A stretch of 14,204 nt of DNA from Paracoccaceae bacterium (GCA_023254015.1 JALQYS010000423.1:1-14204); one strand, 5' to 3'. Numbered from the stretch's first letter, positions 6,602 through 13,884 are shown. Numbers and translations are program-made. Notes: generated from the letters alone by a model not told the origin.

Positions 6602-7380
6602 GCTTTCATCGCATCGTCTGCCTCACCGAGGAAACCGTCGAGACGCTGTATCTTCTGGGACAGGAACACCGGATCGTCGGCGTCACCGGCTATGCGATCC
6701 GCCCCGCCCGGGTGCGGCGGGAAAAGCCGCGGGTCGGGGCCTTTACCAGTGCGGACCTTGAAAAGATCAAGGCGCTGAACCCCGATCTTGTGCTGACCTT
6801 TTCCGATCTGCAGGCCGATATCGCCGCCGGCCTGATCCGCGCCGGGATCGAGGTGCATGCCTTCAACCACCGCAGCGTGGCGGGCATCCTGCGGATGATC
6901 CGCACCCTGGGCGCGCTGATCGGCTGCGTCGATCAGGCCGAGGCCCTGGCCACCGGCTATGAGGCCCGGATCGCGCATCTGCGCTCCCTCCCGCGCCCCC
7001 ATCGCCCGCGCGTGTTCTTCGAGGAATGGGACGAGCCGATCATCTCTGGCATCCGTTGGGCCAGCGAGCTGATCGAGATCGCGGGCGGGCAGGACATCTT
7101 TCCCGAACTGGCCGCCGAGCCTTTGGCCCGCAATCGCATCCTTTTGCCATACGCCATCCCGCCCCGCGCGCCCGAGGTCATTCTGGCGTCGTGGTGCGGC
7201 AAGAAGGTGGTCCCGGCCCGGATCGCCGCCCGCGAGGGCTGGCAAGAGGTGCCTGCGGTGCGCGACGGACGCATCCATGAAATCAAGTCGCCGCTGATCC
7301 TGCAACCGGGTCCGGCGGCGCTGACCGACGGGCTGGATGCGATTCTGAAAGCACTTTGGGGCGCGGACCGGCCTGCCTGA
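6598..7380 (+). CDS. Second BtuF-like cobamide-binding protein, without signal peptide
   Basis: A 260-residue protein of the PF01497 fold, as in BtuF: RIVCLTEETVETLYLLGQEHRIVGVTGYAI at the N-terminus, then SADLEKIKALNPDLVLTFSDLQADIAAGLIRAGIEVHAF, and near the end EVPAVRDGRIHEIKSPLILQPGPAALTDGLDAI. Unlike the first binding protein in the operon, it starts directly with the beta strand (MSFHRIVCLTEE) and has no hydrophobic leader. ATG 6598 overlaps the cbiZ stop by ATGA, so the start is well fixed and a missed leader is unlikely. It should therefore be cytoplasmic unless exported by another route. Its partner and ligand are unknown; a corrinoid is the natural guess from the operon. It could hold a corrinoid for CbiZ or be a degenerate transport component. 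Fold call firm, role open. Confidence 0.85.
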   Translation: MSFHRIVCLTEETVETLYLLGQEHRIVGVTGYAIRPARVRREKPRVGAFTSADLEKIKALNPDLVLTFSDLQADIAAGLIRAGIEVHAFNHRSVAGILRMIRTLGALIGCVDQAEALATGYEARIAHLRSLPRPHRPRVFFEEWDEPIISGIRWASELIEIAGGQDIFPELAAEPLARNRILLPYAIPPRAPEVILASWCGKKVVPARIAAREGWQEVPAVRDGRIHEIKSPLILQPGPAALTDGLDAILKALWGADRPA

Positions 7381-7393
7381 CTGCGGGCGTCAG
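7377..7393. terminator. Weak hairpin in the convergent junction (possible bidirectional terminator)
   Basis: CTGAC (7377-7381) and GTCAG (7389-7393) form a 5-bp stem with a 7-nt loop, spanning the two convergent stop codons, which lie only 9 bp apart. No T-run follows on either strand, so it is a poor intrinsic terminator. Transcripts from the two sides probably overlap at their 3' ends. Confidence 0.25.
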
Positions 7394-9144
7394 TCCTGCA
7401 GGGGGGGCGGCACAAAAGCCGGGATATGGCGGGCCAGCACCTCGCGCAGGGCTTCGGGCGTCAGGGGTTTGGCCAGATAGCCGTCCAGACCGGCGGCCAG
7501 ATAGCGGCTGCGGTGGGCCTCGGTCGCATCTGCCGTCATGGCAATGACCGGCAGGCGGGCGGCGCGGCTGGGCAGGGTGCGGATGCGGCGCAGGGTGGCC
7601 GTGCCGTCCAGCCCGGGCATGTTCATGTCCAGAAACACAAGGTCGGGCAGGTTGCGCGACAGGGCGGCAATGGCCTCTTCGCCGGACGCCGCCTCTTCTG
7701 TCTCGGCCCCCAGCAGCGTCAGATGGGCGCGTGCCACCAGCCGGTTGGTGGCAATGTCATCGACGACCAGAACTTTCAGCCGTTTCGGCACCCCGGATGG
7801 GCCTGCGGCAGGCGGGGCGGCTTCGGACGGTGCCGCGTCTGGTGCCGGGATGGCCGGAGCCGCCCCCAGCGCCAGCGTCAGACGAAAGGTCGCGCCAAGG
7901 GCGGCGGGCAGAAGGTGCAGATCGCCCCCCATCGACCGTGCCAGCGCCCGCGTGATCGACAGGCCAAGGCCGCTGCCCTGACTGTCGCTGGGGCCACGCT
8001 GGAAGGGTTGAAAGATCCGCTCGGCCTCGGCTTCGGGAATCCCGCGTCCGGTGTCGGCCACGATGATCGCCAGCTTGCCCTCCTCCGTCAGTCCGGCGCG
8101 CAGGGCGATGCCGCCGGTCGTGGTATGTTTCAGCGCGTTTGACAGCAGGTTCGACAGGCATTGCCGCAGGCGCTGGGCATCCAGAAACGCCCGCTCAGGC
8201 AGGTCCGGGCCAAGGTCTAGTGTCAGCGTCAACCCCTGCGCCTCGCACAGCGGGCGAAACAGCGCCGCCGCGGCGGAAATCTCCTCCCGCAGGCGGCAGG
8301 GGGCAAGACGGATCGGCAGATGGCCCGCCTCGATGGCCGACATGTCCAGAATGTCGTCCAGAATGACCGCCAGCCCCCGCGCCGCCTCGGTCACCAGTCG
8401 CAGGCGCTCTTGCGATTCGGGCGTCTGGGCGCGGGCCAGTTCCACATGGCCAAGCCCGAGGATCGCGTTCAGCGGCGTGCGCAACTCATGGCTCATCTGC
8501 GCCAGAAACCGCGACTTCGCCTCGTTCGCCATCCGCGCCGACAGCCGTTCGGCGGCGATGCCGGCATGCAGGGCATGGTTGGCGCGGATCACCTCGGCGA
8601 CGAAATAGGTCGCCGCCGCCAGCGCCAGAAGGCTGAGCACAAGGCCCGCCGGCCCTGACCGGCTTTGCCAGTCGACACAGACCGCCACCGCCGCGATGGT
8701 GACCGAGGTGCCCAGCCCCACCGCCGCATAGGGCCAGTGGATCACCCGGATCGACGCCAGTTGCAGCATGGTCAGTGTCAGCACTCCGGCGGCAAAAGGC
8801 TGCGCCAGCGGCACATCGGACTGGTAGCAGAGCGCCAGCATCAACGAAAACGCGGCTTGCGAGGTGACGAGCGCCGCCATCGTCGCCGCATATCGCCCCG
8901 GCGCGCGGGCGGGGGCCAGGTTCTTCATCCAGCGGGTGCCAAGGATGTCGGTGCTGAAATCGACGATGGCGCAGGCGATGACCGCAAGGGGGGAGGTGAA
9001 CAGGCAAGCCAGCCCATAGGTCAGCGCCGTCATCGACAGCCTGACGGCCGGGGCGCCGCCCAGAATCTGGTGCTGGCGCGAAATCTCTTCGGCGGAAACC
9101 CCTGCAATTCTGGGGATGAGCCATGCGGATAGCTGCGAAAACAT
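7390..9144 (-). CDS. Membrane hybrid sensor histidine kinase with C-terminal receiver domain
   Basis: A 584-residue two-component kinase. Residues 1-185 hold about five membrane segments in short-loop pairs, with no clear periplasmic sensor domain. A helix leads into HisKA with phospho-acceptor His219 in MSHELRTPLN. HATPase_c follows: N-box SNLLSNALKH (331-340), DTGRGIP (364-370) and GSGLGLS (390-396). A Pro/Ala-rich linker (about 428-453) joins a receiver domain (about 455-575) with acidic VVDD (460-463), phospho-acceptor Asp506 in VFLDMNMPGLDG, conserved Thr537 and Lys559. All catalytic residues are present, so it should autophosphorylate and pass phosphate internally; an Hpt protein or regulator elsewhere would be needed, as none is adjacent. 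ATG 9144 has AGGGG 3 nt upstream; TTG 9162 is a poorer choice. Signal and output are unknown. It is convergent with the B12 operon. Confidence 0.93.
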   Translation of the reverse strand: MFSQLSAWLIPRIAGVSAEEISRQHQILGGAPAVRLSMTALTYGLACLFTSPLAVIACAIVDFSTDILGTRWMKNLAPARAPGRYAATMAALVTSQAAFSLMLALCYQSDVPLAQPFAAGVLTLTMLQLASIRVIHWPYAAVGLGTSVTIAAVAVCVDWQSRSGPAGLVLSLLALAAATYFVAEVIRANHALHAGIAAERLSARMANEAKSRFLAQMSHELRTPLNAILGLGHVELARAQTPESQERLRLVTEAARGLAVILDDILDMSAIEAGHLPIRLAPCRLREEISAAAALFRPLCEAQGLTLTLDLGPDLPERAFLDAQRLRQCLSNLLSNALKHTTTGGIALRAGLTEEGKLAIIVADTGRGIPEAEAERIFQPFQRGPSDSQGSGLGLSITRALARSMGGDLHLLPAALGATFRLTLALGAAPAIPAPDAAPSEAAPPAAGPSGVPKRLKVLVVDDIATNRLVARAHLTLLGAETEEAASGEEAIAALSRNLPDLVFLDMNMPGLDGTATLRRIRTLPSRAARLPVIAMTADATEAHRSRYLAAGLDGYLAKPLTPEALREVLARHIPAFVPPPLQD

Positions 9145-9230
9145 CGGCCCCTGATTGCGCAAAAAGCGAACGAGTTATCCCTCCACTAGGGGGCAGGGCC
9201 TTTGCGGGCGTCAAGCGGGATTATGCAATC

Positions 9231-9539
9231 TCAGGGTGAAATCCCGATGTCCTGACGCAAGGTGCCGTCGGCGCCATAGATCAACAGGCGCTGGTCGGTT
9301 GTCACCACGGCGAACCAGCCCTTGCCGAAGGTCACGGCCTCGGCCTTCGCGCCATCGGGCAGGCTCAGGCTGTCGGGCAGGGCGGGCATGATCGCATTGC
9401 CGTCCGGCATGCGGGTGACAAGCAGCCAGACCACGGTTATGACACCCACGATCATGGTGACCATCAGCACCATCACCAACCCCTTGAGAAGGCGCAGGCT
9501 GGGCGGAAGCTCGGGCAGGGCGTCAGGAGTGTCTTGCAT
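9231..9539 (-). CDS. Small single-pass membrane protein, DUF6476-like
   Basis: A 102-residue protein with a short acidic N-terminus (MQDTPDALPELPPSLRLLKG), one membrane helix (LVMVLMVTMIVGVITVVWLLV, about 21-41) and a C-terminal soluble part with a beta-propeller-like strand pattern (AEAVTFGKGWFAVVTTDQRLLIYGADGTLRQDI). It resembles the DUF6476 proteins of Rhodobacteraceae; this is from memory and no function is known. The start ATG 9539-9537 has AGAAGG 7 nt upstream on the minus strand. That start codon shares the palindrome CATG (9537-9540) with the start codon of divergent rluD, so its ribosome-binding site and promoter must lie inside rluD. Longer in-frame upstream sequence is only rluD antisense. 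Real gene likely; name moderately sure. Confidence 0.75.
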   Translation of the reverse strand: MQDTPDALPELPPSLRLLKGLVMVLMVTMIVGVITVVWLLVTRMPDGNAIMPALPDSLSLPDGAKAEAVTFGKGWFAVVTTDQRLLIYGADGTLRQDIGISP

Positions 9540-10569
9540 GGCGATGCCTTCTGAAAACGGCTGGCTGTCCCTCACCAGCGGTGAGGCGGCCCCCGCCCGT
9601 CTTGATAAGGCGCTTGCCGAGCTTGTGCCAGAGGAGGCGGCGCTGTCGCGGTCGCGTCTGATGAAGATGATCGACGAGGGCGATGTGTTCCTTGACGGCG
9701 TGGCCGTGACGAACCCCAAGGCCAAGGTGGCCGAAGGGCAGGTCTATGCCCTGCGCCTTGCCCCTCCGGTCGCGGTGGAAACGCTGGCCGAGGATATTCC
9801 CCTTGTCGTCCTGTGGGAGGATGACGACCTGATCGTGATCGACAAGCCGGCCGGCATGGTGGTGCATCCTGCGCCGGGCACGCCGTCGGGCACGCTGGTG
9901 AACGCGCTCCTGGCCCATTGCGGCGACACGCTGTCGGGCATTGGCGGCGAACGCCGCCCCGGCATCGTGCACCGCATCGACAAGGACACGACCGGCCTTC
10001 TGGTGGTGGCGAAATCCGACCGGGCGCATCACGGGCTGGCGGCGCAGTTCGAGGCGCATTCGGTCAACCGCCATTATCTGGCCGTGGTGCATGGCGTGCC
10101 CTCGGCCCATGATCCGCGGCTGCGTGGATTGCGGGGGATCAGCTTTGAAAGCGCCGGCATCCTGAAGATCGCCACTCATCTGGCCCGCCACAAGACCGAT
10201 CGCCAGCGCCAGGCCGTGGTCTGGGACGAGGGCCGCCACGCTGTGACCCGCGCGCGGGTGGTCGAGGATTTTCAGGGCGCGGCGGCGCTGGTCGATTGCT
10301 GGCTGGAAACCGGGCGCACCCATCAGATCCGGGTGCACATGTCCTATGCGGGCCACGGGCTGATCGGTGATCAGACCTATGGCGGCAAGCGGCGGCTGCC
10401 CGAAAAGCTGTTCGGCCCGGCTGCCGCGCTGGCCAATGACTTTCCCCGTCAGGCGCTGCATGCCGCGACCCTTGGGTTTGAGCATCCGGTGACGGGCGAG
10501 GCGCTGGAGTTCACCTCGCCCTTGCCCGATGACATGGCCCGCCTTCTGGCCTCCCTGCGCGGGGCCTGA
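9538..10569 (+). CDS. rluD: Large-subunit rRNA pseudouridine synthase, RluA family (RluD-like)
   Basis: A 343-residue pseudouridine synthase. It has an N-terminal S4 RNA-binding domain (about 19-75, RLDKALAELVPEEAALSRSRLMKMIDEGDVFLDG) and a catalytic domain with DKPAGMVVHPAPG (102-114), the signature HRIDKDTTGLLVVAKS with catalytic Asp at about 148, LETGRTHQIRVHM, and FPRQALHAATLGFEHPVTG. The S4 domain and these motifs match RluD, which makes pseudouridines in helix 69 of 23S rRNA near the subunit interface; RluC is the alternative. ATG 9538 was chosen because AGGAG (9525-9529) lies 8 nt upstream, whereas ATG 9544 is 14 nt away. The upstream in-frame extension is antisense to the small membrane protein. 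Its start codon interlocks with that divergent gene. Family certain, RluD subtype probable. Confidence 0.93.
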   Translation: MAMPSENGWLSLTSGEAAPARLDKALAELVPEEAALSRSRLMKMIDEGDVFLDGVAVTNPKAKVAEGQVYALRLAPPVAVETLAEDIPLVVLWEDDDLIVIDKPAGMVVHPAPGTPSGTLVNALLAHCGDTLSGIGGERRPGIVHRIDKDTTGLLVVAKSDRAHHGLAAQFEAHSVNRHYLAVVHGVPSAHDPRLRGLRGISFESAGILKIATHLARHKTDRQRQAVVWDEGRHAVTRARVVEDFQGAAALVDCWLETGRTHQIRVHMSYAGHGLIGDQTYGGKRRLPEKLFGPAAALANDFPRQALHAATLGFEHPVTGEALEFTSPLPDDMARLLASLRGA

Positions 10570-10600
10570 GGCCCCCCCGCGCTCACGTTCTTGTTTCCTC

Positions 10601-10629
10601 TTGTGACGTCTGGGTGATGGGCGTATCCC
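10601..10629 (+). promoter_or_regulatory. Candidate promoter upstream of kup
   Basis: TTGTGA (10601-10606) and TATCCC (10624-10629) are separated by exactly 17 bp in the 200-bp gap between rluD and kup. Both hexamers are imperfect. A transcript from here would have a leader of about 130 nt before kup, in which I recognise no riboswitch. Low confidence. Confidence 0.3.
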
Positions 10630-10769
10630 TGCCTCAATGCCGAATCGAGTCGGCGCATGCGTTGGAGTTGTCGCAGGGGCCGTCTGCCAGACCGCCCGGA
10701 ACTCTCGATCAGGATTGCGGGCCGCGTCGCCTCATCCGCCCCCTGGAACCCCTCTCAAGGCTGGACAAC

Positions 10770-12761
10770 ATGATCCCCGACCCCGTCCGTCCGGCGGACC
10801 CCGCGCAATTGCCGCTTTTCGACGAAGAGGCGCTGGACATTGCCGATTACCTGCGCGCCGAGGCCGATGCCGAGGCCGACATCCACCAGTCCGAGCACCA
10901 TCGTCAAAGCATGGCGGCCCTTGTCGTCGGCGCGGTCGGCGTTGTCTATGGCGATATCGGCACTTCGCCGCTTTATGCCTTCCGCGAGGCCTTGCGCGCC
11001 ACGGCCGCCGAGGGCACCGTGCCCGGCCGGCCCGAGGTGCTGGGGCTCTTGTCGCTGCTGCTCTGGACGCTGGTGCTGATTGTCACGGTGAAATACATCT
11101 TCGCCCTTCTGCGGGTCGACAACCGGGGCGAGGGGGGCGTGCTGGCGCTTTACACGCTGGTGCGGCTGGCGCTGGGCCGCCGGTCCTTGCCCATTCTGGC
11201 GCTGGCCATCGCAGCGGCGGCGCTGTTTGGCGGCGACGCGGTCATCACGCCCGCCATCTCGGTCCTGTCGGCGGTCGAAGGGATGGAGCTGATCCTGCCC
11301 GCGCTGCATCCTTTCGTGCTGCCCGTGGCCATCGGCATCCTTCTGGCGCTGTTCATGGTGCAGCGGCGCGGCACGGCGCGGATCGCGCGGTTTTTCGGGC
11401 CGATCACGGTGGTGTGGTTCCTGACGCTGGGCGGGATGGGCCTGTGGCACATGGCGGCCAATCCGGGCATCCTGGCCGCGCTGAACCCGCTTTGGGGCCT
11501 GTCGTTCCTGACCCACCATTCGGGCGTGGCCTTCGTGGTGCTGGGGGCGGTCTTTCTTGCGGTGACGGGGGGCGAGGCGCTTTATGCCGATCTTGGCCAT
11601 TTCGGCCGCCGTCCGATCGTGCTGGCGTGGTTCGGGCTGATCTTTCCGGCGCTGGTGCTGAACTATCTGGGGCAGGGGGCGCTGGTCCTGGCCCATCCCG
11701 AGGCGCTGGAGAATCCCTTCTTCTCGATGGTCTCGGCCCATGCCCTGCCGGCCCTGGTGGTTCTGGCGACATCCGCGACGGTGATTGCGGCGCAGGCGGT
11801 GATCTCGGGGGCCTTTTCGATTGCACGGGCGGCGATCCAGCTTGGGTTCCTGCCGCGCCTGACCATCCGCCACACCGCCGAAACGGCCTCGGGGCAGATC
11901 TATATCGGCACGATCAACTGGCTGCTGCTGTTCGGCGTTCTGTGGCTGGTGCTGTCGTTCCGGTCCTCGGGGGCGCTGGCCTCGGCCTATGGCATCTCGG
12001 TGACGGGCAGCATGGTTCTGGAAACCACGCTGGGGGCGCTGTTCCTGTGGCGGGTCAAGCACCTGCCGCTGGCGCTGAGCCTTGTGCTGATCGCGCCGGT
12101 GCTGGTGGTGGAGCTGGCTTTCTTTGCCTCGAACGCGGCCAAGATCGCCGATGGCGGCTATGTGCCGGTGATGATTGCCAGTGTTCTGGGTCTGATAATG
12201 GTGGCCTGGTGGCGCGGCACGCAGCGGGTTTCGGCGCGGCTGCACAAGCTGGCGATCCCGATTTCCAGCTTTGTCCATTCGATGCGCAAGTCCTCGGTGC
12301 AGGTCATCCCCGGCACGGCCTTTTTCCTGACACCCGATTCCGATGTCGTGCCATCCGCACTGCTGCACAACCTCAAGCACAACCGCGTGCTACATGAACA
12401 AACCGTGCTTCTGACCGTCGAGACCCTGCGCGTGCCCTATGCCACGCTGCAGGAACGCGCCGAATACGAGGTTCTGGGCGGCCATTTCGCCCGGCTGACC
12501 CTGCGCTTTGGCTTCATGGAAACCCCGAACGTCAGCCGCGCCATGGTGCACGCCCGCCGGGCGGGGTTGAAATTCGATGTCATGGCCTCCACCTTCTTCC
12601 TTGGCCGCCGCCGTCCGGTGGCCGGATCGGGAAAGGCGGGGCCGGGGCTGATGCTGGACCGGCTTTACGCCGCGCTTGCCCGGATGTCGGCCGATCCGAC
12701 CGACTTTTTCCACCTGCCGCGCGACCGCGTGGTAGAGCTGGGCGAACGTGTTGCAATCTGA
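10770..12761 (+). CDS. kup: Low-affinity potassium uptake transporter Kup
   Basis: A 663-residue inner-membrane K+ transporter of the KUP/HAK/KT family, which takes up potassium with protons. The diagnostic VGVVYGDIGTSPLYAFREAL is at about 57-75, followed by TVKYIFALLRVDNRGEGGVLALYTLV, FGGDAVITPAISVLSAVEG and about twelve membrane segments, then a soluble C-terminal domain with GTAFFLTPDSDVVPSALLHNLKHNRVLHEQ and a C-terminus ending near DPTDFFHLPRDRVVELGERVAI. The start ATG 10770 (MIPDPVRPADP) gives an acidic N-terminal cytoplasmic tail of about 47 residues, longer than in E. coli Kup. AAGG lies 9 nt upstream. An earlier ATG at 10614 would add 52 unremarkable residues and is less likely. All family landmarks are present. 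It sits alone between rluD and rpoH and is probably its own unit. Confidence 0.94.
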   Translation: MIPDPVRPADPAQLPLFDEEALDIADYLRAEADAEADIHQSEHHRQSMAALVVGAVGVVYGDIGTSPLYAFREALRATAAEGTVPGRPEVLGLLSLLLWTLVLIVTVKYIFALLRVDNRGEGGVLALYTLVRLALGRRSLPILALAIAAAALFGGDAVITPAISVLSAVEGMELILPALHPFVLPVAIGILLALFMVQRRGTARIARFFGPITVVWFLTLGGMGLWHMAANPGILAALNPLWGLSFLTHHSGVAFVVLGAVFLAVTGGEALYADLGHFGRRPIVLAWFGLIFPALVLNYLGQGALVLAHPEALENPFFSMVSAHALPALVVLATSATVIAAQAVISGAFSIARAAIQLGFLPRLTIRHTAETASGQIYIGTINWLLLFGVLWLVLSFRSSGALASAYGISVTGSMVLETTLGALFLWRVKHLPLALSLVLIAPVLVVELAFFASNAAKIADGGYVPVMIASVLGLIMVAWWRGTQRVSARLHKLAIPISSFVHSMRKSSVQVIPGTAFFLTPDSDVVPSALLHNLKHNRVLHEQTVLLTVETLRVPYATLQERAEYEVLGGHFARLTLRFGFMETPNVSRAMVHARRAGLKFDVMASTFFLGRRRPVAGSGKAGPGLMLDRLYAALARMSADPTDFFHLPRDRVVELGERVAI

Positions 12762-12793
12762 CAATTCCTGACAAAATCGTGAGGTCTTTGTCA
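12759..12793. promoter_or_regulatory. Three TGACAA/TTGTCA half-sites after kup
   Basis: TGACAA occurs at 12759-12764 (overlapping the kup stop codon) and 12769-12774, a 10-bp period, and its reverse complement TTGTCA at 12788-12793. The second and third form a 7-bp inverted repeat TGACAAA/TTTGTCA with an 11-nt spacer. One-turn spacing on one face of the helix suggests protein binding, for example a regulator of rpoH; a kup 3' hairpin is the alternative. No regulator family is recognised. Confidence 0.35.
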
Positions 12794-12797
12794 CAAT

Positions 12798-12817
12798 CCT
12801 TCCCTCGCGACGGAAGG
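12798..12817 (+). terminator. Small hairpin downstream of kup
   Basis: CCTTCC (12798-12803) and GGAAGG (12812-12817) form a 6-bp stem with an 8-nt loop. It is 36 nt after the kup stop and could end the kup transcript, but no T-run follows, so Rho would be needed. Weak evidence. Confidence 0.25.
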
Positions 12818-12856
12818 CTGCACATCTGACGTTCATAAAGGCATGATAGCGCAAAC

Positions 12857-12885
12857 TTGCATGCTGCGCGCCAGGGGCGTAGATT
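12857..12885 (+). promoter_or_regulatory. Candidate promoter of rpoH
   Basis: TTGCAT (12857-12862) and TAGATT (12880-12885) are spaced by 17 bp, giving a start near 12892 and a leader of about 43 nt. This is a fair housekeeping-type match. I did not find a convincing heat-shock (CTTGAA/CCAT-type) or RpoE-type promoter in the 173-bp gap, though one could be missed by eye. Confidence 0.35.
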
Positions 12886-12908
12886 TCGGGCCTTCGGGGG
12901 CCGAAGTC
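12882..12908 (+). promoter_or_regulatory. Hairpin with UUCG loop in the rpoH leader
   Basis: GATTTCGG at 12882-12889 pairs with CCGAAGTC (12901-12908) through one G-U pair, and the inner part closes as C(UUCG)G, a very stable tetraloop. A shorter alternative is CTTCGG/CCGAAG (12892-12897 with 12901-12906). It lies 13 nt before the rpoH ribosome-binding site (12922-12928). Depending on the true transcription start, all or only the 3' half is in the mRNA. It could tune rpoH translation or mRNA stability; this is inference. Confidence 0.45.
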
Positions 12909-12934
12909 GGACCCGATGAACAAGGAGGGGGCTC

Positions 12935-13831
12935 ATGAGCACCTATGCAAATCTTCCCGCACCCAGCCCGGAACAGGGGCTGAACCGCTATATGCAGGAA
13001 ATCCGCAAGTTCCCGATGCTGGAACCGGAAGAGGAATACATGCTGGCCAAGGCCTGGGCCGACCGGCAGGACCCGCAGGCGGCGCACCGCCTTGTGACCA
13101 GCCACCTGCGTCTGGCCGCCAAGATCGCCATGGGCTACCGCGGCTATGGCCTGCCGCAGGCCGAGGTGATTTCCGAAGCAAACGTTGGCCTGATGCAGGC
13201 GGTCAAACGGTTCGATCCCGAAAAGGGCTTTCGTCTGGCGACCTATGCCATGTGGTGGATCCGCGCCTCGATCCAGGAATACATCCTGCGGTCGTGGAGC
13301 CTGGTGAAGCTGGGCACCACCAGCGCCCAGAAGAAGCTGTTCTTCAACCTGCGCAAGGCCAAGGCCAAGGTCGGCGCGCTGGAGGAAGGCGACCTGCGCC
13401 CCGAGAACGTGGCCCAGATCGCCCGCGATCTCAGCGTGACCGAGGGAGAGGTCATCGACATGAACCGCCGCCTTGCGGGGTCTGATGCCAGCCTGAACGT
13501 GCAGGTCGGCAATGACGGCGAGGGCGGCAGCCAATGGCAGGACTGGCTTGAGGATGAGGACAGCGATCAGGCCGGGGCTTACGCCGAAAAGGACGAGCTG
13601 GACACGCGGCTTGCGCTTCTGGCCAAGGCGATGGAGGCGCTGAACGACCGCGAGCGCGATGTTCTGGTCAAGCGCCGCCTGTCGGACGAACCGGTGACGC
13701 TGGAGGAGCTGTCCGAAAGCTACAACGTCAGCCGCGAGCGCATCCGCCAGATCGAAGTGCGGGCCTTTGAAAAGCTGCAGGCGCGCATGCGCGAGCTGGC
13801 CAAGACCAAGGGCATGGAGGTTCCCGCCTGA
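12935..13831 (+). CDS. rpoH: RNA polymerase heat-shock sigma factor RpoH (sigma-32)
   Basis: A 298-residue sigma-70-family factor of the heat-shock class, which directs RNA polymerase to chaperone and protease promoters. Region 2 shows LRLAAKIAMGYRGYGLPQAEVISEANVGLMQAVKRFDPEKGFRLATYAMWWIRASIQEYILRSW (about 58-121). The RpoH box QKKLFFNLR follows (132-140) and separates RpoH from RpoD-type factors. Region 4.2 (about 252-282) carries TLEELSESYNVSRERIRQIEVRAFEKLQ, the -35-binding helix-turn-helix. ATG 12935 has a near-perfect AAGGAGG ribosome-binding site 6 nt upstream. Rhodobacter species carry two rpoH genes; which paralogue this is cannot be settled here. The leader may be structured, and strong hairpins follow the stop codon. 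Length is normal and no motif is missing. Confidence 0.96.
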   Translation: MSTYANLPAPSPEQGLNRYMQEIRKFPMLEPEEEYMLAKAWADRQDPQAAHRLVTSHLRLAAKIAMGYRGYGLPQAEVISEANVGLMQAVKRFDPEKGFRLATYAMWWIRASIQEYILRSWSLVKLGTTSAQKKLFFNLRKAKAKVGALEEGDLRPENVAQIARDLSVTEGEVIDMNRRLAGSDASLNVQVGNDGEGGSQWQDWLEDEDSDQAGAYAEKDELDTRLALLAKAMEALNDRERDVLVKRRLSDEPVTLEELSESYNVSRERIRQIEVRAFEKLQARMRELAKTKGMEVPA

Positions 13832-13837
13832 GGTCCC

Positions 13838-13884
13838 GATTTCCGGCGCGGAAATCGGCCCGGAGTTTGACACAAACTCCGGGC
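13838..13884 (+). repeat. Double-hairpin unit 1 downstream of rpoH
   Basis: A 47-nt unit starting 7 nt after the rpoH stop. It has a 19-nt hairpin (13838-13856; arms GATTTCCG and CGGAAATC, loop GCG), one G, then a 27-nt hairpin (13858-13884; left arm GCCCGGAGTTTG, loop ACA, exact complement on the right). The outer flanking G and C make the second stem 13 bp. A second unit of identical design begins 73 bp downstream. It probably doubles as the rpoH terminator region. Confidence 0.9.

Noticed and set aside
9185..9214. Possible promoter for the histidine kinase (TTGACG on the minus strand)
   Set aside because: No acceptable -10 hexamer lies at 16-18 bp spacing, so it is not listed as a feature.
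9322..9537. In-frame upstream extension of rluD
   Set aside because: It is antisense to the small membrane protein; the AGGAG site and the S4 domain position support ATG 9538.
10755..12380. 541-codon open frame antisense to kup and a 586-codon frame (10637-12397) in another plus frame
   Set aside because: Both lack recognisable motifs and lie over an intact kup gene; typical of high-GC genomes.
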